64,000 bases of DNA, from contig JACPVR010000006.1 in NCBI GenBank assembly GCA_016197405.1, positions 32,525 to 96,524 of the forward strand. Direction: 5' to 3'. Made by a program: the position numbers and the translations under genes. A model generated the notes under the pieces. It saw only the letters and a list, made by a program, of their open reading frames with translations. It was not told the origin of the DNA and made no database searches. Every line of letters starts with the position of its first letter. Position 1 is the first letter of the stretch. The DNA comes from Mycobacterium sp. (GTDB taxonomy: Bacteria > Actinomycetota > Actinomycetes > Mycobacteriales > Mycobacteriaceae). Of the stretch, positions 8,550 through 17,251 are shown piece after piece.

Positions 8550-10040
8550 CTAGGAGTCCGGCACGCCCGACTGCAGCTTCTCCAACACCTGTTCGAGATT
8601 GAAGCTGGCTGATTTCTGCCGTTGCGGGAACTCCACGAGTGTCTGCAGCATCTGCGAGACGTACGCCTGCGCCGGGGTGAAGACGAAAACCCGGTCCAGC
8701 ATCCAGTCGAAGTAGGTGTTCGACGTGATGTCGGCCCGCTCGTACGGATCGGTGCGCAAGTTGAACAATTTCGGCCCGCGCAGCACCACATAGGGTTCCA
8801 GCCAGATCGCCAGGGTGCCCTGGGCGCGCTGCTCCATGAAGACGATCTTCCAGTTGTCGAAACGCAATGCCGTCAGGTCGCCGTCGTCGGAGACGTAGAA
8901 GAAATGTTTGCGCGGGCTTTCGTCGACGGTGCCGGTGAGATAGTCCAACTGGTTGTGTCCGTCGAGGTGGACCTTGAACCGCTGACCGTTCAGATCTGTT
9001 CCTGCGCGCAGCTTTTCGGCGATGTCAGGGTCGCCCGCGGCGGCGAGCAAGGTGACGAACCAGTCGTTGTGGCTGACGATGCCGTTCAGGACGGTGCCGG
9101 CGGGTATCCGTCCGGGCCAGCGCACCATCGCCGGAACACGGTACGCGCCTTCCCAATTGGAGTTCTTCTCGTTGCGGAAAGGCGTCATCCCGGCGTCGGG
9201 CCAGCTGTTCATGTGCGGGCCGTTGTCGGTGGAGTACATGACGATGGTGTTCTCGGCTATGCCGAGCTCGTCGAGCGTTGCCAGCAGGTCGCCGACGATA
9301 TCGTCGTGGTCGAGCATGGTGTCGTGGTATTCCGACTGCCACCTGCCCGACCGGCCGATGCTCTCCGGCTTCGGGTGCGTCCGGAAATGCATATGCGTCG
9401 AGTTGAACCAGACGAAGAACGGCGTGTCCTCGTCGCTTTTGCGCTTGATGAAATCAATTGCCGCGTCCCGGAATTCCTCGTCACAGGTTTCCATGCGCTT
9501 CTTGGTCAGTGGGCCGGTGTCCTCGATGCGTTGGGTGCCGTCGCCGTTGGCCCAGCAGTGCAACACGCCGCGGGGCCCGAACTGTTTGCGGAACTCGGGA
9601 TCCTTCGGGTAGTCCGGGTTCTCGGGCTCCTCCTCGGCGTTGAGGTGGTAGAGGTTGCCGAAGAACTCGTCGAAACCGTGCATCGTCGGCAGATGCTCGT
9701 CACGGTCACCGAGGTGGTTCTTGCCGAACTGCCCGGTGGCGTAGCCCTGCGTCTTCAGGGCGGTGGCGATGGTCGGATCCTCGGCCTGCAAGCCCAGCGT
9801 CGCACCCGGCATACCGACCTTGGTCAGCCCGGTCCGGTAGGGGTTCTGCCCGGTGATGAACGCCGCGCGGCCCGCGGTACAGCTCTGCTCGCCGTAGTAG
9901 TCGGTGAACAGCGCGCCTTCGCGGGCGATGCGGTCGATATTGGGGGTGCGGTAGCCCATCAGGCCGTTGCTGTAGCAGCTCAGATTGCTCTGACCGATGT
10001 CGTCGCCCCAGATGATCAGGATGTTCGGTTTGTCGCTCAT
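8550..10040 (-). CDS. Arylsulfatase (formylglycine-dependent sulfatase)
   Basis: A 496-residue alkaline-phosphatase-fold sulfatase. The N-terminus MSDKPNILIIWGDDIG supplies the paired Asp metal ligands (13, 14), and SCTAGR at 53-58 is the C-x-P/A-x-R sulfatase signature; Cys54 should be converted to formylglycine. Later segments GKNHLGDRDEHLPT and STDNGPH give further active-site and calcium ligands. No signal peptide is present, so a cytosolic enzyme is expected. The start at 10040 has GGAGG 8 nt upstream; a longer in-frame start is less likely. It sits alone between the Rv0807-like gene and purF, where M. tuberculosis has none, so it is probably an accessory insertion. Confidence 0.9.
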   Translation of the reverse strand: MSDKPNILIIWGDDIGQSNLSCYSNGLMGYRTPNIDRIAREGALFTDYYGEQSCTAGRAAFITGQNPYRTGLTKVGMPGATLGLQAEDPTIATALKTQGYATGQFGKNHLGDRDEHLPTMHGFDEFFGNLYHLNAEEEPENPDYPKDPEFRKQFGPRGVLHCWANGDGTQRIEDTGPLTKKRMETCDEEFRDAAIDFIKRKSDEDTPFFVWFNSTHMHFRTHPKPESIGRSGRWQSEYHDTMLDHDDIVGDLLATLDELGIAENTIVMYSTDNGPHMNSWPDAGMTPFRNEKNSNWEGAYRVPAMVRWPGRIPAGTVLNGIVSHNDWFVTLLAAAGDPDIAEKLRAGTDLNGQRFKVHLDGHNQLDYLTGTVDESPRKHFFYVSDDGDLTALRFDNWKIVFMEQRAQGTLAIWLEPYVVLRGPKLFNLRTDPYERADITSNTYFDWMLDRVFVFTPAQAYVSQMLQTLVEFPQRQKSASFNLEQVLEKLQSGVPDS

Positions 10041-10272
10041 CAGAGGTCCTCCGGATGGTGAACACCGACGCAGACCGCGACGGCAGTGACGTCGCCTGCC
10101 GGACGCCCTTGGCGGGATGCTAGTCGCGCAGGCAGTCCGTTCCATGGAATCGGCGGAAATCCGGGGGCGGGAACAGAGACGCTCAACACAGACGTTCGAT
10201 GAGGTAAATACCTGCGGGTAACCGTAGGATGAACACCGTCAGCCACCGCGCCCTAGGGAGCAGCCCCGAACC

Positions 10273-11820
10273 GTGACCGGCCACCAGAGCGACCAAGAGA
10301 ACGAGCCGCGCGAAGAGTGCGGCGTATTCGGAGTGTGGGCGCCCGGTGAGGACGTCGCCAAGCTCACCTACTACGGCCTCTATGCATTGCAGCACCGTGG
10401 TCAGGAAGCGGCCGGCATCGCCGTCGCGGACGGATCTCAGGTGCTGGTGTTCAAGGATCTGGGCTTGGTCAGCCAGGTTTTCGATGAGCAGACCCTGGCC
10501 GCGATGGAAGGCCACGTCGCCATCGGGCACTGCCGGTACTCCACCACCGGATCCACCACCTGGGAGAACGCCCAGCCGGTTTTCCGGAACACCGCCGCAG
10601 GCACCGGAGTCGCACTCGGTCACAACGGCAACCTGGTCAACACCACCGAGCTGGCCTCCCGCGCCCGTGACTCGGGGCTGATGGCCAAGGGCGCCGTCCC
10701 GGCAGCCACCACCGACTCCGACATCCTGGGCGCGCTGCTGGCGCACGGTGCCGCCGATTCCAGCCTGGAGCAGGCCGCCCTGGAGCTGCTGCCCACCGTG
10801 CGCGGCGCCTTCTGCCTGACCTTCATGGACGAGAACACCCTCTACGCCGCCCGGGACCCGCATGGTGTCCGGCCGCTGTCGCTGGGCCGTCTGGACCGTG
10901 GCTGGGTCGTGGCCTCGGAAACCGCGGCACTCGATATCGTCGGCGCCTCGTTCGTCCGCGATATCGAACCCGGCGAACTGCTGGCGATCGACGCCGACGG
11001 CGTGCGTTCCACCCGCTTCGCCAACCCCACCCCCAAGGGGTGCGTGTTCGAGTACGTCTACCTCGCCCGGCCGGACAGCACGCTGGCCGGCCGCTCGGTG
11101 CATTCCACCCGCGTCGACATCGGCCGCAAGCTCGCGCGCGAGATGCCGATCGACGCCGATCTGGTGATCGGCGTGCCCGAGTCGGGGACGCCGGCGGCCG
11201 TCGGTTACGCCCAGGAATCCGGTATTCCGTTCGGGCAGGGCCTGATGAAGAACGCCTATGTGGGCCGCACCTTCATCCAGCCGTCGCAGACCATCCGCCA
11301 GCTCGGCATCCGGCTCAAGCTCAACCCCCTCAAGGAGATGATCCGCGGAAAGCGGCTCATCGTGGTCGACGATTCGATCGTGCGCGGCAACACCCAGCGC
11401 GCCCTGATCCGGATGTTGCGGGAAGCCGGCGCCGTCGAGGTGCACGTGCGGATCGCGTCACCGCCGGTGAAATGGCCGTGCTTCTACGGTATCGACTTCG
11501 CCTCACCGGCAGAACTGATCGCCAATGCCGCAAACGCCGACGGTTCCCAGGGCGAGATGCTCGATGCGGTTCGGCATGCGATCGGAGCCGACACCCTCGG
11601 CTACATCTCGCTGGAAGGCATGATCAGCGCCACCGAGCAGCCGTCCACCCGACTATGTTGCGCATGCTTCGACGGTAAGTACCCGATCGAACTGCCCAGC
11701 GAGACAGCTCTGGGCAAGAACGTCATCGAACACATGCTCTCGAATGCGGCGCGCGCCGGCGTCGGGCCCGCGGTGGTGCAGACCGACAACGACAACGCAT
11801 CGGCACTGCGGAGGCCTTAG
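10273..11820 (+). CDS. purF: Amidophosphoribosyltransferase
   Basis: A 515-residue enzyme of the first committed purine step, transferring the amide nitrogen of glutamine to PRPP. The N-terminal glutaminase domain begins after a 15-residue propeptide ending in REE; Cys16 in ECGVFGVW is the nucleophile exposed by processing. HRGQEAAG, GHCRYSTTG and GHNGNLVN are the Ntn-hydrolase motifs. The C-terminal phosphoribosyltransferase domain has the PRPP loop LIVVDDSIVRGNT (about 360-372), and conserved Cys residues near the end (LCCACFDG) fit the Fe-S-containing Bacillus type. It starts with GTG. A TAGGAT -10-like box lies about 50 nt upstream. It is followed two genes later by purM, as in other mycobacteria. 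Confidence 0.97.
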   Translation: MTGHQSDQENEPREECGVFGVWAPGEDVAKLTYYGLYALQHRGQEAAGIAVADGSQVLVFKDLGLVSQVFDEQTLAAMEGHVAIGHCRYSTTGSTTWENAQPVFRNTAAGTGVALGHNGNLVNTTELASRARDSGLMAKGAVPAATTDSDILGALLAHGAADSSLEQAALELLPTVRGAFCLTFMDENTLYAARDPHGVRPLSLGRLDRGWVVASETAALDIVGASFVRDIEPGELLAIDADGVRSTRFANPTPKGCVFEYVYLARPDSTLAGRSVHSTRVDIGRKLAREMPIDADLVIGVPESGTPAAVGYAQESGIPFGQGLMKNAYVGRTFIQPSQTIRQLGIRLKLNPLKEMIRGKRLIVVDDSIVRGNTQRALIRMLREAGAVEVHVRIASPPVKWPCFYGIDFASPAELIANAANADGSQGEMLDAVRHAIGADTLGYISLEGMISATEQPSTRLCCACFDGKYPIELPSETALGKNVIEHMLSNAARAGVGPAVVQTDNDNASALRRP

Positions 11821-11829
11821 CCGGTTCCG

Positions 11830-13146
11830 TCAAGCGTCGGCGAGCAGGCGGGAAAGCTTGCGGTGCAGTAGTTTACGGCGCACCGGCCAAATGGTGGCGG
11901 CATAGAGCTGGCCGGCCAAACCCCGGGGATGCAGAATCGTGCGCTGCTCGATGACACTGCCGCGCGGACCCGCTGCGACGTCCACCTCACACCAGGCATC
12001 GCCCGGCATTCTTCCCCAGCTACGCAGTCGCAGCGGGCTTTTCGATCGATCGACGGCGCCCCAGTTGCCAAGGCGCAATCCGCGCAACCGGGCTCGGGCA
12101 GTCTCGGTGTCCAGAGCGGTACTCGTCGACACCTCATCGGTGTAGACCAGCTCACCCGACCACGCCGGGTCACTGGGCAGCGGCGCCGCCGGAGTGCTGT
12201 TCCATCTCGCCTCGAACTGGCCGTCGGCCAGATGGGCGAGGGCCTGGGCGACGGCGCTGCGGTACGGAGTGGGGCCGCCCGGCGGCGCGGGTATGACGTC
12301 GTCGATATCGTGCTCGTCGGCAACCGCGTCGCAGTGCAGCGATTCGACAAGCGGGCGTGCCAGACCCGCCGGAATGGGTGTCACCAAACCGACCCACCAG
12401 CTCGCGATGGTCGGAGTCAAGAAGGGCAACACCAGGATTCGCCGCCTGTGTAGTCCGGCGACCTCGGCATAGACCTGCATCGAATCGCCGTACTCCAGCA
12501 CATCGGGTCCGCCGATGTCCCAGGTGCGCGATCGCGGTACCGGCGCCGTCGCGGCCTCGCTGAGATAGTGCAACACATCGTTGACCGCGATCGGCTGAAT
12601 CTTGTTGTGCACCCATTTCGGGGTGGTCATCACCGGTAGTCGATCGGTGAGGTGGCGGATCATCTCGAAAGACGCCGAGCCTGAGCCGATGACGACACCG
12701 GCCTGCAGCACCACCGTCTCGATACCCGAGTCGATGAGGATCTCACCGACCGCGGTCCGTGACTGCAGATGGCGAGACAGCTCGACCCCGTCGGGATGCA
12801 GTCCGGACAGGTAGACGATGCGCGAGACACCCGCGGCACGGGCCGCAGCGACCACGTTGACGGCGGCGCGGCGCTCGGCCTCGACGAAATCGTCGGAAGT
12901 CCCCATCGCGTGCGCCAGGTAGTAGACGACGTCGACGTCGTCGAAGGCCGCGGTCAGGCTGTCCAGGTCGGTGAGGTCGCCCTGGGCCACCTCCACGTCC
13001 GCGCGCCAGGGCACGTCGGCCAGCTTGTCGGGGGTGCGGGCCATCGCGCGAACCCGGTAACCACGGTCCAACAGCACGGGCACCAGACGGCTGCCGATAT
13101 AGCCGGTGGAGCCGGTCACCAGGCAGCGCACAGCGGGGGAGGTCAC
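11830..13146 (-). CDS. NAD(P)-binding epimerase-like protein with C-terminal DUF2867
   Basis: A 438-residue two-domain protein. Residues 1-220 are an atypical short-chain/NmrA-like Rossmann domain with TGSTGYIGSRL (11-21) as the nucleotide loop and a Y-x-A-H-A-M-G segment near 85. Residues about 300-435 resemble DUF2867, a START-like domain found fused to such reductases (as in E. coli YbjT relatives), including WGRMPGDAWCEVDV. A hydrophobic LPFLTPTIASWWVGLVTPIP stretch lies between them. It is convergent with purF (9 nt apart) and not evidently linked in function. The role is unknown, with membrane lipid or quinone reduction among suggestions for the family. Confidence 0.75.
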   Translation of the reverse strand: MTSPAVRCLVTGSTGYIGSRLVPVLLDRGYRVRAMARTPDKLADVPWRADVEVAQGDLTDLDSLTAAFDDVDVVYYLAHAMGTSDDFVEAERRAAVNVVAAARAAGVSRIVYLSGLHPDGVELSRHLQSRTAVGEILIDSGIETVVLQAGVVIGSGSASFEMIRHLTDRLPVMTTPKWVHNKIQPIAVNDVLHYLSEAATAPVPRSRTWDIGGPDVLEYGDSMQVYAEVAGLHRRRILVLPFLTPTIASWWVGLVTPIPAGLARPLVESLHCDAVADEHDIDDVIPAPPGGPTPYRSAVAQALAHLADGQFEARWNSTPAAPLPSDPAWSGELVYTDEVSTSTALDTETARARLRGLRLGNWGAVDRSKSPLRLRSWGRMPGDAWCEVDVAAGPRGSVIEQRTILHPRGLAGQLYAATIWPVRRKLLHRKLSRLLADA

Positions 13147-13188
13147 AGCTGATATTCGGAGACGTCGAGCCCGCGGATGTGCTCAGGT

Positions 13189-13623
13189 TCAGGCGTAACC
13201 GCACCCCGGGTCCGCGGCGTCGTCCGACAGCGGGGCACCGGCAGGGTCGATGTAGAGCACTTGCATGACAAGCGGGGTGTCTCCCAGGTTGCGCCCGATA
13301 TGCGCATGGTCGGGACCCACTTCCTCGGTGATCGGGTCACCGGGCCCGTAGATTCCGTCCACCGTGCAGTCCGCGCGGTCGTGGGTGAGTGTGCCCGCTT
13401 TGATGACCCCGAAAACCCGGCCCTGATGCCAGTGCCACCCGGTGCTGCCACCAGGTTCGATGGTGATCTCCCGCATGATGTAGTCGTGGCCGTTGACGGT
13501 GGCCTGCGACAGCACGATCGCGCTGATCTCATGCGACGGCGTGGCAGAGGCCTGGCCCGCACACAGAGTCGCCGTCGACAGGGCCGCGCACAGCATGGCG
13601 CCACAGCGCCGGGTGGTGGTCAT
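13189..13623 (-). CDS. Exported cupin-domain protein
   Basis: A 144-residue protein read from ATG 13623. The first about 27 residues (MTTTRRCGAMLCAALSTATL, then CAGQASA) form a Sec signal peptide with Ala-x-Ala before the mature part. The mature protein is a single cupin barrel: GWHWHQGRVFGVIKAG contributes the HxH...E-like metal motif and EEVGPDHAHIGRNLGDTP the second His motif. Such small periplasmic cupins bind a metal and a small ligand, but no substrate is predictable. It has four Cys outside the signal peptide region or at its end, so a disulfide is possible. It stands alone between the epimerase-like gene and purM. Confidence 0.72.
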   Translation of the reverse strand: MTTTRRCGAMLCAALSTATLCAGQASATPSHEISAIVLSQATVNGHDYIMREITIEPGGSTGWHWHQGRVFGVIKAGTLTHDRADCTVDGIYGPGDPITEEVGPDHAHIGRNLGDTPLVMQVLYIDPAGAPLSDDAADPGCGYA

Positions 13624-13715
13624 GAGCGCCAAGACTGGCACAGCCGGTCTGCGGTCGTCGATGAGCCTGGTGGATCGTGGTCGGCGGCCGGATACCGAGC
13701 CGCGGTCCGGCCCGG

Positions 13716-13721
13716 TAGATT
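13716..13721 (+). promoter_or_regulatory. -10 box TAGATT of a probable leaderless purM transcript
   Basis: TAGATT ends 8 nt before the purM ATG and no Shine-Dalgarno sequence lies between. This geometry puts the transcription start on or next to the A of ATG, the usual mycobacterial leaderless arrangement. Confidence 0.6.
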
Positions 13722-13729
13722 AGGTCGCG

Positions 13730-14803
13730 ATGACCGATCCCGCTGACGACAATTCCATCTCCTACGCCTCGGCCGGTGTCGACATCGAAGCCGGTGACCG
13801 CGCAGTTGAGCTGTTCAAACCGCTGGCGCAGCGGGCGACGCGGCCAGAGGTCCGCGGTGGGCTCGGCGGTTTCGCCGGTCTGTTCGCTCTGCGCGACGGC
13901 TACCGCGAACCGCTGCTTGCCGCATCGACCGACGGCGTCGGCACCAAACTCGCCATCGCCCAGGCCATGGACAAGCACGACACCGTCGGGCTCGACCTGG
14001 TCGCGATGGTGGTCGACGACCTGGTGGTCTGCGGTGCAGAACCACTGTTCCTGCAGGACTACATCGCCGTCGGGCGGGTCGTTCCGGAACGGGTGAGCGC
14101 AATCGTCGCGGGCATCGCAGAAGGCTGTGTCCAGGCAGGCTGCGCACTGCTGGGCGGCGAGACCGCCGAGCATCCCGGCCTGATGGAACCCGACCATTAC
14201 GACCTGTCGGCCACCGGCGTCGGCGTCGTCGAGGCCGATGACGTCCTGGGACCGGACCGGGTTCGCCCGGGCGACGTGGTCATCGGCATGGGATCGTCGG
14301 GCCTGCACTCCAACGGCTACTCGCTGGCACGTCGGGTGCTGCTGGAAATCGATCGAATGAGCCTGGAAGGCCACGTCGAAGAGTTCGGCCGCTCACTGGG
14401 CGAAGAGCTGCTCGAGCCGACGCGGATCTACGCCAAAGACTGTCTTGCGCTGGCTGCCGAGACCCAGGTGCGCACGTTCTGCCACGTCACCGGGGGTGGG
14501 CTGGCCGGAAATCTGGCACGCGTCATCCCGCCGGGGCTGACCGCCGAACTGGACCGTGGCACCTGGACGCCGGCGCCGGTCTTCGGTCTCATCGCCCAGC
14601 GCGGGCGTATCGAGCGCGCGGAGATGGACAAGACGTTCAACATGGGTGTCGGAATGGTCGCCATCGTCGCGCCGGAGGACACCGACCGCGCGCTGGCGAT
14701 TCTGACCGCACGTCATCTGGAGTGCTGGACCCTGGGCACCGTGAACAAGGGGCGCAAGGATGGGCCAGGAGCCGAATTGGTGGGGCGGCACCCGAGGTTC
14801 TAG
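13730..14803 (+). CDS. purM: Phosphoribosylformylglycinamidine cyclo-ligase (AIR synthetase)
   Basis: A 357-residue PurM. The N-terminus SYASAGVDIEAGDRAVE and then STDGVGTKLAIA (about 64-75) are diagnostic, followed by VGLDLVAMVVDDLVVCGAEPLFLQDY (residues about 85-110) and the LLGGETAEHPG loop. The C-terminal half has GMGSSGLHSNGYSL and HVTGGGLAGNLARV. It closes the imidazole ring in step five of purine synthesis using ATP. ATG 13730 is preceded by a leaderless -10 rather than an RBS. The gene sits downstream of purF on the same strand, but with two minus-strand genes in between, so it has its own promoter. Confidence 0.97.
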   Translation: MTDPADDNSISYASAGVDIEAGDRAVELFKPLAQRATRPEVRGGLGGFAGLFALRDGYREPLLAASTDGVGTKLAIAQAMDKHDTVGLDLVAMVVDDLVVCGAEPLFLQDYIAVGRVVPERVSAIVAGIAEGCVQAGCALLGGETAEHPGLMEPDHYDLSATGVGVVEADDVLGPDRVRPGDVVIGMGSSGLHSNGYSLARRVLLEIDRMSLEGHVEEFGRSLGEELLEPTRIYAKDCLALAAETQVRTFCHVTGGGLAGNLARVIPPGLTAELDRGTWTPAPVFGLIAQRGRIERAEMDKTFNMGVGMVAIVAPEDTDRALAILTARHLECWTLGTVNKGRKDGPGAELVGRHPRF

Positions 14804-14825
14804 GTGCCCGCCGGTCGAGCTGCGG

Positions 14826-15011
14826 CTAGCGCCGCCAGCTCTCCTCGTCGGACCACGAGTCCTCACCCACATCGTCGGCCCGGTCATCGGGGACGCTACC
14901 CGGTGACCCAGCCAGCTCTTGTTGGAGTCGGCTGAAGTCCGTCTGTGGGGAGCTGTACTTCAACTCTCGAGCAACCTTGGTCTGCTTTGCCTTAGCCCGG
15001 CCGCGGCCCAT
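14826..15011 (-). CDS. DUF3073 small basic/acidic protein (Rv0810c-like)
   Basis: A 61-residue actinobacterial protein. The start was placed at 15011 because it gives the family's invariant MGRGRAKAKQTKVARELKY N-terminus and has GAGGGGG 7 nt upstream; a longer frame from 15047 lacks this. The N-terminal third is strongly basic and the tail is acidic (DDVGEDSWSDEESW). Its place between purM and ygfZ is conserved in mycobacteria (Rv0810c). The function is unknown; the basic head suggests nucleic-acid or ribosome contact. Confidence 0.85.
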   Translation of the reverse strand: MGRGRAKAKQTKVARELKYSSPQTDFSRLQQELAGSPGSVPDDRADDVGEDSWSDEESWRR

Positions 15012-15148
15012 GGGGGAACCCCCTCGCGCAATAACGGAGCGGCCCAACGAGCAGGCGGCTCCGATCTGTGTGTGTTTATTGTCCTGTGGCTACTCTACCG
15101 TGCCCCGCTGCCGTGCGCTGGCAGGCCCACGGCGGCGAAGATCACAGC

Positions 15149-16243
15149 TCAGCGAGCGACCCCGCGCAGCCGTTCGACAGCGAGCCGTCCGGCGCCGCCG
15201 ACATCGACAGATGGCAGCGAATCAGGGTCGATCGCGGCGCTCACCTGGTGTTCCCCGCCGGTGGTCAGCGGGGTGTCGGCAGGCAGTCCCCGTTTGATCA
15301 GCGCCAAGGCGATCGGCCCGAGGTCGACATGGTCGACAACCGTGCCGACGCGCCCGACCGTGCGGCCTCCGGCCAGCAGCGGATCCCCGGTGACGGGCCG
15401 CTCTGTCGAGCCGTCCAGGTGGAGCAAGGCCAGCATCCGTGGCGGACGGCCCAGGTTGTGCACCCGGGCGACGGTTTCCTGTCCGCGATAGCAGCCCTTG
15501 TCCAGATGGACGGCTCCTGCGCCCGGCCCGCCGATCCAGCCGACCTCATGCGGGATGGTCCGGTCGTCGGTGTCGACACCGAGACGTGGGCGCAGCGCGG
15601 CGACCCGGTGCGCTTCGAAGGCCCACACTCCGGCCGGCCGCACGCCCGCGGCCACCAACTGCTCGCGCAGGTCTGCTGCCGCGGAGCGGGGGACCAGTAC
15701 GTCGATTTCGACGACATCGGTGCCCATGCCGGGCATCCGGCGCACAAAACCACCGCCCGGTAGCGCGACGGCCGTCATCTCGGCAGGCAGGGCATCGATC
15801 CCCAACGCTGTGTGGATCGCCGGATCGTCCAGCCGTGGACCGAGCAGTGTCAGGACGGCGAGATCGGCGGGATCCACGGTGACCTGTGCCCAGAACACCA
15901 TCCGGCGCAGGTAGGCCAGCAGCGGCTCGGTACGCCACGGTTCGGTGTCCAGGTAGGTGACGCCGTCCAACTCGGTCTGAATCCAGTGGTCTTCGACCCG
16001 GCCCTGACCGTCCAGGCTGAGGTTCTCGGTGGATGCTCCGTCGGGCTGCGCACTGACGTGCTGCGACGAGATGTTGTGCAGCCAGCTCTGCCGCTCGGGG
16101 CCGGTCAGGGTGAGTACCCCGCGGTGTGAGCGATCGATGACGACGGCTGCGGTGGCTGCGGCCCGCTGCTCCCCGAGGGGGTCGCCGTAATGCCAGACGG
16201 CGCCAGCATCGGGTCCGGATTCGGGGGAGGGGACGGCTTTCAC
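15149..16243 (-). CDS. ygfZ: YgfZ/GcvT-like folate-binding protein
   Basis: A 364-residue protein of the GcvT-like fold. The family signature K-G-C-Y-x-G-Q-E appears as KGCYRGQETVARV near residue 250 and is the key Cys used in tetrahydrofolate-dependent Fe-S cluster repair or assembly in E. coli YgfZ. The N-terminus has ALLD-like VVIDRSHRGVLTLTGPER followed by WLHNISSQ, as in glycine-cleavage T proteins, but the glycine-cleavage gene context is absent. It is divergent from pabC with a 65-bp spacer, the same layout as Rv0811c/Rv0812. Confidence 0.88.
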   Translation of the reverse strand: MKAVPSPESGPDAGAVWHYGDPLGEQRAAATAAVVIDRSHRGVLTLTGPERQSWLHNISSQHVSAQPDGASTENLSLDGQGRVEDHWIQTELDGVTYLDTEPWRTEPLLAYLRRMVFWAQVTVDPADLAVLTLLGPRLDDPAIHTALGIDALPAEMTAVALPGGGFVRRMPGMGTDVVEIDVLVPRSAAADLREQLVAAGVRPAGVWAFEAHRVAALRPRLGVDTDDRTIPHEVGWIGGPGAGAVHLDKGCYRGQETVARVHNLGRPPRMLALLHLDGSTERPVTGDPLLAGGRTVGRVGTVVDHVDLGPIALALIKRGLPADTPLTTGGEHQVSAAIDPDSLPSVDVGGAGRLAVERLRGVAR

Positions 16244-16294
16244 ATTTCAACTCTACGGTCTTGGCGGGCGCGTTGTTCCCGCCAGCAGGGGCGA

Positions 16295-16300
16295 TAGGCT
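16295..16300 (+). promoter_or_regulatory. -10 box TAGGCT of a probable leaderless pabC transcript
   Basis: TAGGCT is separated from the ATG at 16309 by 8 nt (catcggtc) with no Shine-Dalgarno sequence, which fixes both the start choice and a leaderless reading. Confidence 0.6.
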
Positions 16301-16308
16301 CATCGGTC

Positions 16309-17202
16309 ATGGCAGTGCTGGTGACGCTCGACGGACAGTCCCACGATCCGGATGCGCCGTTGCTGCATGCCGACGACCTTGCCGTGGTGCGCGGTGACGG
16401 TGTCTTCGAGACCTTGCTGGTGCGCGCCGGGGCGGCCTGCCTGGTCGAATCGCATCTGCAGCGGCTGACGCACTCGGCGCGGCTGATGGATCTGCCCGAG
16501 CCGGAACTGCCGGTCTGGCGCGACGCGATCAACGTGGCTGCCGCGCAGTGGGCCGCTGAAAGTACCGAGGAGGCCGCGTTGCGGCTGGTGTACAGCCGGG
16601 GACGCGAGGGCGGATCGCCCCCTACGGCGTTCATCACGGTGCAGCCGCTGGCCGACCGCGTCGCTGTAGCGCGCCGCCACGGTGTTGCCGCGATCTCGCT
16701 ACAACGTGGCCTGCCGGCCGTCGCGACCGAAAGCGGCACCGCCGCCGATGAGATGCCCTGGCTGCTGGCCGGCGCGAAGACGCTGTCCTATGCCGTCAAC
16801 ATGAGTGCGCTTCGGCATGCCGCTCGCCAGGGCGCCGACGATGTGGTGTTCGTCAGCTCCGATGGCTACATCCTGGAGGGGCCCCGGTCGACGGTTGTCA
16901 TTGCGGCTGACAGCGAAATTCCCGGCGGGCCACCATGCCTGCTGACGCCGCCGCCGTGGTATCCGATCCTGCGCGGCACGACGCAGCGGGCACTGTTCGA
17001 GGTGGCCCGTGACAAGGGTTACGACTGCGACTACCGTGCCCTGCGACCTGCTGATCTGATTGCCGCACAAGGTGTTTGGCTCATATCGGCGATAACTCTC
17101 GGCGCCCGGGTGCACACATTGGACGGCCGGGCGCTGCGGCCCGCGCCACTGGCCGCCGAATTCGCCACCCTGGTGGACGCCGCGGTGCTCAGCGACCGCT
17201 GA
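16309..17202 (+). CDS. pabC: Aminodeoxychorismate lyase / fold-type IV aminotransferase (Rv0812-like)
   Basis: A 297-residue PLP fold-type IV enzyme (ADC lyase, branched-chain and D-amino acid aminotransferase family). GDGVFETLLVR (near 33-43), the GAKTLSYAVNM segment (about 160-170, the Lys is the PLP anchor) and EGPRSTVVIA (about 187-196) are the hallmark positions. In mycobacteria the gene at this locus (Rv0812) supplies 4-amino-4-deoxychorismate lyase activity for p-aminobenzoate and folate. A second activity as aminotransferase cannot be excluded from sequence. ATG 16309 is chosen over an upstream in-frame ATG because a leaderless -10 precedes it. Confidence 0.88.
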   Translation: MAVLVTLDGQSHDPDAPLLHADDLAVVRGDGVFETLLVRAGAACLVESHLQRLTHSARLMDLPEPELPVWRDAINVAAAQWAAESTEEAALRLVYSRGREGGSPPTAFITVQPLADRVAVARRHGVAAISLQRGLPAVATESGTAADEMPWLLAGAKTLSYAVNMSALRHAARQGADDVVFVSSDGYILEGPRSTVVIAADSEIPGGPPCLLTPPPWYPILRGTTQRALFEVARDKGYDCDYRALRPADLIAAQGVWLISAITLGARVHTLDGRALRPAPLAAEFATLVDAAVLSDR

Positions 17203-17215
17203 GGCAGAAAAGCGG

Positions 17216-17244
17216 TTGTCGCCGCGGCGGGGCGCGAGTACTTT
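17216..17244 (+). promoter_or_regulatory. Promoter for the 17.25-kb small RNA (TTGTCG-17-TACTTT)
   Basis: TTGTCG at 17216-17221 and TACTTT at 17239-17244 are separated by exactly 17 nt, a good housekeeping sigma-factor promoter. The predicted start is about 17251-17252, after the pabC stop at 17202 and immediately before the conserved-looking structured segment. Confidence 0.6.
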
Positions 17245-17251
17245 TGGCCGT

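Noticed and set aside
8622..10061. A 479-codon + strand frame over the arylsulfatase
   Set aside because: The minus strand carries a complete sulfatase with the C-x-A-x-R motif, so this is a shadow.
10183..11445. A 420-codon minus-strand frame over purF
   Set aside because: Antisense of a full PurF with catalytic motifs.
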